A stretch of 41,248 nt of DNA from Culturomica sp. (GTDB lineage Bacteria; Bacteroidota; Bacteroidia; Bacteroidales; Marinifilaceae), in contig JAISVB010000010.1 in NCBI GenBank assembly GCA_031271755.1, positions 1 to 41,248 on the forward strand, written 5' to 3'. The position numbers were made by a program, and so were the translations under genes. How positions within the stretch are numbered: position 1 is the stretch's first letter; each line of letters starts with the position of its first letter. The notes under the pieces were generated by a model. That model worked only from the letters and a program-made list of their open reading frames with translations. It was not told the DNA's origin and made no database searches. Below, in pieces: positions 16,847 through 23,656 of the stretch.

Positions 16847-17461
16847 TTAGAAACAGGCAAACTTTTTCAACAACTTGGCTATTCCGGAGCGTTTCCCGCC
16901 CGTTCTTTTCAGTGCGGCGTCCCGTTTGGCCACCAATTCCGGGTCGTACACCATCCCGGTGCAGAGGCATTTGGTCATGTTGGTGCGTTGCAGGATGTCA
17001 TAATTTACGCACGATTTACACCCTTCCCAAAACTGCTCGTCGTCCGTCAGTTTGGCAAAGGTAACCGGCACATACCCCAACTCGGTGTTGATCCGCATCA
17101 CCTGCTCCCCGGTCGTCAGACCGAACAGTTTGGCGTGCGGAAATTTTTTCCGGGAGAGTTCAAACGCCTCTTTTTTGATCCTTTTGGCAATCCCCAATCC
17201 CCGGTACGACTGTTTTACGATCAACCCGGAGTTGGCCACGAAGTTTTCGTGTCCCCAGGATTCGATGTAGCAAAATCCCACAAACTCCTCCCTGTTCAGG
17301 GCGATGATGGCCTTCCCCTGCTTGATCTTGGAGGTAATGTATTCGTCTGTTCTCCGGGCAATCCCCGTTCCGCGGGCTTTGGCCGCTTCGTCGATCGTAT
17401 CATTGATCGCCTGTACATACTTCAAGTGCTTTTCTGTCGCAACTACTACGTCTATTTTCAT
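16847..17461 (-). CDS. GNAT N-acetyltransferase, candidate N-acylglutamate synthase
   Basis: The 204-residue protein leads the arginine operon. A GNAT fold occupies about residues 1-140, with the acetyl-CoA-binding loop in QSYRGLGIAKRI (about 84-95; compare Q/RxxGxG/A). The C-terminal 60 residues are a separate basic module with cysteines at 148, 151, 165, 167 and 203 (CKSC and CLC), suggestive of a metal site; this is an inference. Genes of this type precede argG in many Bacteroidales and are candidates for the first arginine step, since no argA or argJ is visible nearby. The substrate (acetyl- or succinyl-CoA) is not known. The start is the ATG at 17461, about 33 bases after the operon's -7 element. 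Confidence 0.75.
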   Translation of the reverse strand: MKIDVVVATEKHLKYVQAINDTIDEAAKARGTGIARRTDEYITSKIKQGKAIIALNREEFVGFCYIESWGHENFVANSGLIVKQSYRGLGIAKRIKKEAFELSRKKFPHAKLFGLTTGEQVMRINTELGYVPVTFAKLTDDEQFWEGCKSCVNYDILQRTNMTKCLCTGMVYDPELVAKRDAALKRTGGKRSGIAKLLKKFACF

Positions 17462-17493
17462 ACGTTTCTGATTTGTTCTGCTTTATTGCGGCG

Positions 17494-17526
17494 CAAATAT
17501 ACGCATATTTATGGAATTACTGCAAA
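17494..17526 (-). promoter_or_regulatory. Promoter of the arginine operon
   Basis: On the minus strand the sequence reads TTTG (17526-17523), 21 bases, then TATATTTG (17501-17494), matching the Bacteroidota promoter TTTG-N19-21-TAnnTTTG exactly. It drives the seven genes from the GNAT to argH. Two 18-bp ARG-box-like sites cover it. Confidence 0.8.
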
Positions 17527-17537
17527 TATTTATGCAG
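17499..17537. promoter_or_regulatory. ARG-box-like operator pair overlapping the arg promoter
   Basis: Two 18-bp sites, 17499-17516 (ATACGCATATTTATGGAA) and 17520-17537 (CTGCAAATATTTATGCAG), are separated by exactly 3 bp, the spacing at which hexameric ArgR repressor binds two boxes. The second is a near-palindrome. They cover both the -33 and -7 elements, so bound ArgR would block the promoter. The argR gene is not in the window. Confidence 0.65.
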
Positions 17538-17572
17538 AAACACATCGGATTTCTCCTTTATTTTTGTTACCG

Positions 17573-17611
17573 TATCTGTTTTTTATGCATGTTTATTCTA
17601 TTTTTATGCAT
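17573..17611. promoter_or_regulatory. Second, upstream ARG-box-like pair
   Basis: Sites 17573-17590 (TATCTGTTTTTTATGCAT) and 17594-17611 (TATTCTATTTTTATGCAT) share TTTTTATGCAT and a TAT start and again lie 18+3 bp apart. They are upstream of the promoter, with a start-to-start distance of 53 bp from the second box of the proximal pair, about five helical turns. Confidence 0.6.
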
Positions 17612-17791
17612 TCCGCCGCTTCGAGAGGATGCTTTTTGTCTCATTCGGATTCCCCTGTTTCCTTTTAAGATGTGATATTTCGATTAAATTCACTCCATTT
17701 GTATTGAAATATCAGTTCTTAATTTATTTCATGTGAAAAATATATCTATGTTTGAAGAGAAGTTGTAACCTCGATCTTTCCGTTTTTGATA

Positions 17792-17823
17792 CTATTTATG
17801 GGGATAAGAATCCCTACAAATAG
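17792..17823. promoter_or_regulatory. Inverted repeat in front of the TPR-sensor promoter
   Basis: CTATTT-A-TGGGGAT (17792-17805) pairs with ATCCCTA-C-AAATAG (17810-17823) with one mismatch and a 4-base centre (AAGA). It ends 20 bases before the TATATTTG element, covering the expected -33 region, so it looks like an operator. A second repeat, TGATATTTC (17673-17681) with 17706-17714, lies upstream. Confidence 0.45.
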
Positions 17824-17843
17824 CGGTAACATGTAAAAACTGC

Positions 17844-17851
17844 TATATTTG
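17844..17851 (+). promoter_or_regulatory. -7 element of the TPR-sensor gene
   Basis: TATATTTG is an exact TAnnTTTG match about 57 bases before the start codon at 17909. No TTTG box lies at the expected distance, consistent with an activator-dependent promoter. Confidence 0.55.
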
Positions 17852-17908
17852 TCTTTTGAATGTGTATGAAAAAACGCGGTAATTCTGTTCAAATTCAAAG
17901 ATAATGAT

Positions 17909-19567
17909 ATGAAGATCTGTGCTTTTGTTATCTGTTTACCGGCTCTGTGCGCCGGTTGTGTGGCGCCGGAGACGCCCACGCTCCGGAAGTTGCAGGCGTG
18001 GGACGGCATTGTGGACGAAAGGCCGGAAGCCGTCCGGGACAGCCTCCAAACCCTCCGCCTGCACCGGTTGAACCGGGGTGAAAAAGCCTACTACGCCCTG
18101 TTGGATGCAGTCACTTCCAATAAAATGATGTTGCCGCTAAAAAGCGACTCCGCTTTGCGAGTGGCTGAAATATATTATGAGAGTCATAAACAATACGGCC
18201 TGTTGGCCCGTACCCAACTCTACATCGGGCAGTACCACTACAAAAAACAGGATATCGAAACCGCTTTTCACACCCTGAAAGAGGCGGAGTCCCATGCCAG
18301 GAAAAGCGGTAGTAAGGATCCCCGCACCCTGGCGCTGATCTGCTACTGGTTGGGGCAGACACACATGAACCAAATGAACTTCGCCGAAGCGCTGAAATAC
18401 ACCTACCGATCCGCCGGGATCTATGAAGAGTTAAAGGACACCATCCAGTGGGTTGCCGTTCTCAACGCCGTTTGCTACCTGCACAGTTGGCAAGAAGAAC
18501 AGCTCCCCGAAGCCGCATCGGTTCTGAGTTCGTGCCGCCGGCTGCTGGAAGCGGTCGACAGCCGGAAACCGAGATTCCTGCACATGTATGTCAGCACGCT
18601 AAACAATTACGACTTGCTGTTCCAACGTCAAAACCAATTGGACAGCGCCCTCTATTACAACACAAAGTGCATCGATATTGTAGAACAAAACCATCTTCCC
18701 TTCACATTTTCTCTCTACCTGTCCCGGATCTCCCTGCTCTACCAACTCGGTTTGTACGACGAATGCCGTTCGAATTGCCTGGAATTATTGGAACCGGCGG
18801 AAAAAGAGGAAAACAGACTCTATCTCGCCAATATTTACCAGCACTTGTTTCTTTCCACCGAGAAGCTGGGAGCCTTTGAACAAGCCTGCCGGTACCGGGA
18901 AAAATGCAGCCAGATCAAAGACGAATTGAACACCCACAGAGAAACCGATGCGCTCCGTGAACTGGAACAGAAATACAACGTAGCAGAGAAAGAGAAGGAA
19001 GTGTTAACATGGAAGAACCTGTGGCTATTGATTTTAGCCATACTGCTGGGAGTGGTGCTCTGCCTGGCGCTGGTCTCCCTGATCGTGATCCACAGAAAAC
19101 GGAAGCTGCAGAAACAGCACGACCTGCTGGCGGAGAAGGTGGTGCGGACCCAATGGGGGTACGCCCTCTCCCGGAAAGTGATCGCCTACAACTTCAACAC
19201 CTTCGAGGAGGTGGAGAAGCTGATCAACCGCAACACCCAGCACGTCACCGACCACTTCCTGCACGAATTCAAGCGGTGCTCCCAAAGACAAAAAAGAGCC
19301 TACTTCGAAGCCCTGTACTCCGTAGTGCGGGAGGTCGACCTTTCTTTTACCAAAGCCTTTGAGCAACTTTATCCGGAACTGCCCCAGGAGGAGGCGATGC
19401 TTGCTTTCCTGATCCGGGAGCAGTGGGAATTGGGCGACATTGCCAGCATTTTGGACATCTCTTTCGAAGCCGCCAAGAAAAGGCGGTACCGCCTGAAGGC
19501 GAAACTGATGGGCGATACGGACAAAGAAACGAGCCTGATCGAGTTTCTGAAAAGGATCTCCCGTTGA
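17909..19567 (+). CDS. Membrane TPR sensor with cytoplasmic DNA-binding domain
   Basis: The 552-residue protein has a secretion signal (MKICAFVICLPALCAGC; possible lipobox at cysteine 17), a large periplasmic region of tetratricopeptide-type helix pairs (about 50-350; e.g. YGLLARTQLYIGQYHYKKQD and ALICYWLGQTHMNQMNFAEA), a coiled coil with acidic/basic repeats (EQKYNVAEKEKEV), one transmembrane helix (about 371-395, LWLLILAILLGVVLCLAL) and a basic cytoplasmic tail. The last 50 residues (WELGDIASILDISFEAAKKRRYRLKAKL) are a LuxR/sigma-like helix-turn-helix. This plan is common in Bacteroidota regulators that sense an envelope signal. It stands alone and precedes a small secreted-protein gene, its likely target. 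The ligand is unknown. Confidence 0.85.
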   Translation: MKICAFVICLPALCAGCVAPETPTLRKLQAWDGIVDERPEAVRDSLQTLRLHRLNRGEKAYYALLDAVTSNKMMLPLKSDSALRVAEIYYESHKQYGLLARTQLYIGQYHYKKQDIETAFHTLKEAESHARKSGSKDPRTLALICYWLGQTHMNQMNFAEALKYTYRSAGIYEELKDTIQWVAVLNAVCYLHSWQEEQLPEAASVLSSCRRLLEAVDSRKPRFLHMYVSTLNNYDLLFQRQNQLDSALYYNTKCIDIVEQNHLPFTFSLYLSRISLLYQLGLYDECRSNCLELLEPAEKEENRLYLANIYQHLFLSTEKLGAFEQACRYREKCSQIKDELNTHRETDALRELEQKYNVAEKEKEVLTWKNLWLLILAILLGVVLCLALVSLIVIHRKRKLQKQHDLLAEKVVRTQWGYALSRKVIAYNFNTFEEVEKLINRNTQHVTDHFLHEFKRCSQRQKRAYFEALYSVVREVDLSFTKAFEQLYPELPQEEAMLAFLIREQWELGDIASILDISFEAAKKRRYRLKAKLMGDTDKETSLIEFLKRISR

Positions 19568-19630
19568 ACGGATATGTCCTCTTTTGAACAGTCTGTATAG
19601 TTACCTAAAAACCATTTTTTTATAAAACGG

Positions 19631-19666
19631 CCGGAGAGGATCATTGTCCTCCTTCCGGTCTGAATT
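19631..19666 (+). terminator. Possible weak terminator after the TPR-sensor gene
   Basis: CCGGAGAGGA (19631-19640) pairs with TCCTC and TCCGG (19647-19651, 19654-19658) around a 2-base bulge and is followed by TCTGAATTTT. The stem is stable but the T-run is poor. Confidence 0.4.
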
Positions 19667-19694
19667 TTCTCTTTAAATCAGCACTTCTCCGAGG

Positions 19695-19702
19695 TATTTT
19701 TG
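19695..19702 (+). promoter_or_regulatory. -7 element of the small secreted-protein gene
   Basis: TATTTTTG is an exact TAnnTTTG match 27 bases before the start codon, with a degenerate -33 box (TTTA at about 19671-19674, 20 bases away). Confidence 0.55.
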
Positions 19703-19729
19703 TACTATTAATCTTAAAAATATTACCTT

Positions 19730-20167
19730 ATGAAAAAGTTTACACGTTGGTATGCGGCAGCAAGCGTTGTACTGTGCCTGCTGCTTTTTTCCGGTACATT
19801 GTCGGCAAAATGTCCTAAAAATCCGCCTCAAGGCTTTACGGATAAAAGTATTAATTTTGCAGCTAAACGTGTTGGTGATATAATTTTTGCTCCCAAATCA
19901 ATTCCCATCACGTCGTTAGTGAGCGGCGTACTCTCCCTGAACAACCAGACCATTACCATCACCTTCCACGCGGATCTGGGAGCTGTTCCGTTCCAACTCA
20001 CCAACACCGATACAGAGGCTGTAATAGCGACGTACCAGACAAATGCCGTAGCAGGAGAAACGTATGTAATAGATATCTCGGAACTTCCGGCAGGGAACTA
20101 CGAACTTGCTTACTATGTGCCCGGCAAGGAACCACAGGCGGCAACCTTTGAAATCCCGAATATGTAA
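19730..20167 (+). CDS. Small secreted beta-sandwich protein (DUF3244-like)
   Basis: This 145-residue protein carries a cleavable signal peptide (MKKFTRWYAAASVVLCLLLFSGTLSA). The mature part, about 118 residues, reads as a single beta-sandwich: SVLSLNNQTITITFHADLG, AVPFQLTNTDTEAVIATY, TYVIDISELPAGNYELAYY. The final ...LPAGNYEL... pattern is typical of short Bacteroidota secreted proteins of the DUF3244 type and of Ig-like C-terminal domains. It follows the TPR/HTH sensor and has its own promoter. Homologous small proteins often lie next to such sensors, so it may be the sensor's output or the exported partner. No enzymatic residues are evident. Confidence 0.7.
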   Translation: MKKFTRWYAAASVVLCLLLFSGTLSAKCPKNPPQGFTDKSINFAAKRVGDIIFAPKSIPITSLVSGVLSLNNQTITITFHADLGAVPFQLTNTDTEAVIATYQTNAVAGETYVIDISELPAGNYELAYYVPGKEPQAATFEIPNM

Positions 20168-20802
20168 ATAGAACGAAGAGAAAACAGAGTTATCTTCGGG
20201 GGGTGGCAGTGTGACAGGTATCCCAATGTTCTACACTCCACCCCACTTTTTTTGTCCTGACGGTTCATCCGCTCATCCGGGCGCTGTTCTGTCTTTTCTC
20301 TATAATATACCCATCCGATCTCCTTTTTATCAGCTCGCTCCCCACATATCGTTTATTCTCCGTATGCTCTTTGTGGGCCGGATAAAAGCACCGGGATTTA
20401 CGTCATCTTCAAACCACCGCGAATTTTTTCACCGCCGAAGATCCCCCAAAGTACCCATCTGTCTTATTGCCCAATGTATCAGTCGCCGGTTACATGCGCT
20501 ACTATGTTCCGTCCGCCTGAAAATCAGCAGCTTCATAACCAAACGCTCTTTGAATATTTCTTGTGAATAAAAAAGAACCCGCTCACGCAAAACACTCCAT
20601 GAGCACAAAGAAAAAGATGCAAAATAGATGTAACCGGAGAGAAAAAATTTCGTAAAACGGCTAAAAAAGATGCTTCCGGAGGATTATTTTTTTGGCCTGT
20701 CCCCGAACAAACAGGATCAACAAGTTGGTTTTCAGGAAAAAACGAATAATACACTCCTCGCATTGTCCCGCGAAAATAGTTGCGTAACCATTTCGGAGCT
20801 AT
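20168..20802. other. Intergenic region without a recognised gene
   Basis: No credible gene is visible. The longest frames (for example 20211-20570) lack a plausible ribosome-binding site and read as arbitrary composition. The stretch is AT-rich, with several polyA/polyT runs (around 20570-20700) on both strands. Confidence 0.6.
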
Positions 20803-20810
20803 TACTTTTG
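20803..20810 (+). promoter_or_regulatory. -7 element of the structured RNA
   Basis: TACTTTTG matches TAnnTTTG exactly, with TTG at 20780-20782 as a partial -33 box 20 bases upstream. The start point would fall at about 20815, at the first base of a hairpin. Confidence 0.5.
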
Positions 20811-20814
20811 CTCT

Positions 20815-20968
20815 TGTTCAATCGCACTTCCAACGAAGCAACATTGAACCTGCTAAACTAAAACTATTTCTCCAGGGCCTGCACATTGAATTATCGCTCG
20901 GATACTTATCGAAACGCATTCCGATTCCCAAAAAGATAATTCATGATTGTGCAGGCCTCTTTTCTTTC
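20815..20968 (+). ncRNA. Candidate small structured RNA or mRNA leader
   Basis: The expected transcript starts with a hairpin: GTTCAAT (20816-20822) pairs with ATTGAAC (20843-20849), enclosing CTTC/GAAG. A long interrupted stem follows: GGCCTGCACA (20876-20885) with TGTGCAGGCC (20948-20957), an internal loop (TT against ATGAT), then GAATTATC (20888-20895) with GATAATTC (20935-20942), and a further TCGGA/TCCGA stem inside. It ends in TCTTTTCTTTCC, a moderate U-tract, so the second hairpin may be the terminator of a ~150-nt RNA. It could also be a leader that controls the 53-codon ORF at 21088, 120 bases downstream. No known RNA family comes to mind. Confidence 0.5.
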
Positions 20969-21087
20969 CTTCATTTTCCCGATAAATGTGAAACTTGCTT
21001 AGGATCCTTTAAAAAAGCGGACAAAGCAGAACTCCGCCGGATACCGGACGTATAATCCGCAGTTACTAACATTAAAAACAGACGATC

Positions 21088-21249
21088 ATGAAAGAGACAC
21101 ACTCAAGAAGCAAGAATGCCCGGATGGGAGGGAAAGATTTGAAGGGACACGGTAAATCCGGGGAACGGAGGAAAGGTTCGAGTAGTGGAACGCACGGTAA
21201 AAGCGCCCATCGGTCGGAAAAGAACGACCATTTTGAATGGGAAGAGTAA
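21088..21249 (+). CDS. Small basic protein, 53 residues
   Basis: The ATG at 21088 opens a frame of 53 codons ending at a TAA directly before a strong terminator. The product is hydrophilic, rich in Lys, Arg, Gly, Ser and His, with segments MKETHSRSKNARMGGK and GKSAHRSEKNDHFEWEE: a basic body and an acidic, aromatic C-terminus (HFEWEE). An A-rich stretch before the start codon may bind the ribosome as in other Bacteroidota genes. The composition suggests a nucleic-acid-binding or ribosome-associated protein, but this is conjecture and I do not recognise the family. It lies 120 bases after the structured RNA. Confidence 0.6.
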   Translation: MKETHSRSKNARMGGKDLKGHGKSGERRKGSSSGTHGKSAHRSEKNDHFEWEE

Positions 21250-21271
21250 TATCTCTTGTAACCGTATGGTT

Positions 21272-21307
21272 GAACGCCTCCCGAATGCCCGGGGGGCGTT
21301 CTTTTTT
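21272..21307 (+). terminator. Strong terminator after the 53-residue ORF
   Basis: A 12-bp stem with one G-U pair (21272-21283 with 21290-21301, GAACGCCTCCCG) followed by six T (21302-21307). The last T residues and the following G form the -33 box (TTTG, 21305-21308) of the next promoter. Confidence 0.9.
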
Positions 21308-21335
21308 GCATCTTTATTTATTATTTCTATCTTTG
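21305..21335 (+). promoter_or_regulatory. Promoter of the GH29 fucosidase gene
   Basis: TTTG (21305-21308), 19 bases, then TATCTTTG (21328-21335) is a perfect Bacteroidota promoter, 40 bases before the start codon. Its -33 box overlaps the T-run of the preceding terminator. Confidence 0.8.
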
Positions 21336-21375
21336 AACGTTTCTTCTTCTGTACAACCTTAAAACAGCCTGCTTC

Positions 21376-22716
21376 ATGAAACGGATCATTTTATCTCTCC
21401 TGCTTTGCCCGGTATTCTTTGTACACAGTGGTTTTTCTCAACCTTCCCTCTCGTTGGATCCCGCCAGGTCGGCGTGGTTCCGCGACGCCAGATTCGGTGT
21501 TTTTGTGCACTGGGGGCTGTATTCCATGCTGGAGGGGAGCTACAACGGGCATACCCTGCCCGATACGATCCTGCCCGAAGGCCGGAGCTGGTATGCGGAG
21601 TGGGTACAGATGCGGCTGGAGGTGCCTGCCGAAACGTATCGCGCATTGTCCCGGTCGTTCAATCCGGTCGATTTTGACGCGGACGCCTGGATCAGAGAGG
21701 TCAAGAACGCCGGAGCCCGCTATTTTGTGATCACCTCCAAACACCACGACGGATTTGCTTTGTGGGATTCCGATGTGTCGGATTTCGATGTGATGAACAC
21801 GCCGTTTAAACGGGATATCCTGGCGGAATTGGTCGCCGCCTGCAAAAAGCACGGCATCAAATACGGTTTTTATTACTCCCACTGGCAGGATTGGGAACAT
21901 CCGCAGGGGGCGCTTCCCTATTGGAAGCCCAAACGGCCGGACAAGGATTTTGAGAAATACTGGCGGGAAAAAAGCCTGCCGCAGGTGAAAGAGTTGCTGG
22001 TGAAATTTGATCCGGACCTGCTCTGGTTCGATACGTGGGACGAGGTGTCGCACATTACAGACGAACGGCGGGACGAGTTGATCGCACTGGTCCGCTCCAC
22101 CAGCCCCAAGTGCCTGATCAACGGCCGGATCTCCTACCTCAATCCGGGAGAGAACATCGATTTCCTCGAAATGCACGACAACCAGTACCCCGCCAGCATC
22201 CTCGACAAACCCTGGCAAACGCCGGCTACCATGGTGCGCTCGTGGGGATGGCACGCACAGGATTTTAACTGGAAATCCACCCCGCAAATGATGGAGTACT
22301 TAGTGAGCAATGCTTCCAAGGGAGGGAATTACTTGTTGAACATCGGCCCGAAGCCGGACGGCAACTTTCCGGTTCCGGCCATCCGCCGCCTCCGGGAGAT
22401 CGGAGCGTGGTTGTACGCCAACGGAGAAGCGGTGTACGGCACATCGCCCGTAAAGATCGCACCGGAGAAAGGGATGATCTTGACCCGGAAAAAAACAGAG
22501 GACGGAGCCCGGCTGTATGTTACCCTGACCGCTCCCGCAGAAGCGATCGAGCTTCCCGTGGAGTACGGGCAGGTGACCGGTTGTGCGGTACTGGAATCCG
22601 GCCGGCCGTTGAAGGTGGAGCAAAGTTCCAAAGGGATCCGGATCACGCTTCCTGCCGACCTTTTCAACGACTGTTCGTTGCAGGTGGTTTGCCTGCGTAT
22701 GAAGAGCGCACTGTAG
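21376..22716 (+). CDS. Secreted alpha-L-fucosidase (GH29)
   Basis: The 446-residue protein carries a signal peptide (MKRIILSLLLCPVFFVHSGFS) and a GH29 TIM barrel. The N-terminal substrate motif WFRDARFGVFVHWGLYSM (about residues 34-51) and the KHHDGFALWDSD segment (about 121-132) bind fucose. DPDLLWFDTWDE (about 217) carries the expected nucleophile aspartate. A C-terminal beta-sandwich begins near residue 360. It should remove fucose from host glycans or milk/plant oligosaccharides in the periplasm. No SusC/D pair, sulfatase or other glycoside hydrolase is adjacent, so it is not in an evident polysaccharide-utilisation locus. It ends at 22716, directly abutting the convergent gene. Confidence 0.93.
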   Translation: MKRIILSLLLCPVFFVHSGFSQPSLSLDPARSAWFRDARFGVFVHWGLYSMLEGSYNGHTLPDTILPEGRSWYAEWVQMRLEVPAETYRALSRSFNPVDFDADAWIREVKNAGARYFVITSKHHDGFALWDSDVSDFDVMNTPFKRDILAELVAACKKHGIKYGFYYSHWQDWEHPQGALPYWKPKRPDKDFEKYWREKSLPQVKELLVKFDPDLLWFDTWDEVSHITDERRDELIALVRSTSPKCLINGRISYLNPGENIDFLEMHDNQYPASILDKPWQTPATMVRSWGWHAQDFNWKSTPQMMEYLVSNASKGGNYLLNIGPKPDGNFPVPAIRRLREIGAWLYANGEAVYGTSPVKIAPEKGMILTRKKTEDGARLYVTLTAPAEAIELPVEYGQVTGCAVLESGRPLKVEQSSKGIRITLPADLFNDCSLQVVCLRMKSAL

Positions 22717-23550
22717 TCACGCTTCCGGACGGAGAGGCGCCAGACCCGCTCGCCCGAACGCTATCACGGATTGTACCGGATCAGGGGCGGTGTATATCTC
22801 CCGCAAGGTCAAAAGGGAGTCTTTGCCGGGGCGGGCACTTTTGAGCAGTTTCCCTTCCCTGGCCGGCGGGCAGGAGATGCGGAAGAAGGCGCTGTCCGGC
22901 AGGCGGATGTCCCCGGGATAGAAGCCCAATTCGTAAAATCCCCACTCTAGGGCCTGTTCCAACACCATATCGCCGCCGGAGGTGTCCGGCAGGCCGTAAA
23001 AGAGGTAGCAGGAGAGTTTCATGGTGCTGTAATAGTAAGCGGGGTAGTGTATGGAGTGGCGGTAGGGTTTCAGAAAACGGGTCAGGGCCGAGCTGGCAAA
23101 GGAGAGATTTTTAAACCAGATGCCGACCGCCGACCGGTTGTAGGCGCAGTGCCGGGTGTCCCGGTCAAAGGGAAGCGGATTGTAGAAAGAGCCGGGCGCC
23201 GTATCAATCGTTGTGGGGGACCCGATCGCTTCCAACGAGCGGTTGAGGTGGCGGTAAAAACGGGCTACGCTCAACCCGTTCTGAAGCGGAATGCTCGCGG
23301 TTTCGTCCATCAGGTTGCGAAGCAACACGAAGTGCCGCCGGAAATTATAGAGGATGTAGAAGGGGGAGCGGTCGCCCGGAATGAGGCCGGTGGTGAGCCC
23401 GTCCGGCGTCAGGTATAGCCGGAGGTGCCGCCATTTAAAGGGATCGATGCTGCGCGCCAACTTCACTTTCCCACCCATCTGCAAGAGGAGATGAAGTGTG
23501 TCGGCCGTGTCCTGCCATTCCGGATAATTTAAAAAAAGCCTCCCTTCCAT
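22717..23550 (-). CDS. DUF5996-like protein
   Basis: The 277-residue product starts MEGRLFLNYPEWQDTADTLHLLLQM and continues GKVKLARSIDPFKWRHLRLYLTPDGLTTGLIP, the characteristic pattern of DUF5996 (a W...D...LHL..Q..GK.RLA motif with LY.T..GLTT). It has no signal peptide or membrane helix. The family is named but its function is unknown. I prefer the ATG at 23550; the longer open frame upstream crosses the promoter region of the next gene. Its stop (TCA on the plus strand, 22717-22719) touches the stop of the fucosidase gene with no bases between. It is divergent from the outer-membrane barrel gene at 23657. Confidence 0.7.
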   Translation of the reverse strand: MEGRLFLNYPEWQDTADTLHLLLQMGGKVKLARSIDPFKWRHLRLYLTPDGLTTGLIPGDRSPFYILYNFRRHFVLLRNLMDETASIPLQNGLSVARFYRHLNRSLEAIGSPTTIDTAPGSFYNPLPFDRDTRHCAYNRSAVGIWFKNLSFASSALTRFLKPYRHSIHYPAYYYSTMKLSCYLFYGLPDTSGGDMVLEQALEWGFYELGFYPGDIRLPDSAFFRISCPPAREGKLLKSARPGKDSLLTLREIYTAPDPVQSVIAFGRAGLAPLRPEA

Positions 23551-23626
23551 GTCTTGTTTTCCTGTCCCTGTCCTGTCCGTAACGAAAAAAGCGCTTGGGA
23601 GTTGCAGATGAAAAGTTAAGAATGAG

Positions 23627-23634
23627 TAAGTTTG
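23627..23634 (+). promoter_or_regulatory. -7 element of the barrel-protein gene
   Basis: TAAGTTTG fits TAnnTTTG exactly, 22 bases before the ATG at 23657. TTG at 23602-23604 is a partial -33 box. Confidence 0.45.
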
Positions 23635-23656
23635 CAGAATATTAAGACGAAGCGAA

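Noticed and set aside
20211-20570. 119-codon plus-strand frame in the gap after the small secreted protein
   Set aside because: It has no ribosome-binding site, no sensible hydrophobic pattern and no similarity I recognise, so it is left as intergenic.
21376-22716. Polysaccharide-utilisation locus around the fucosidase
   Set aside because: There is no SusC/SusD pair, sulfatase or further glycoside hydrolase next to it. The TonB receptor at 27.3 kb is not adjacent and lacks SusD.
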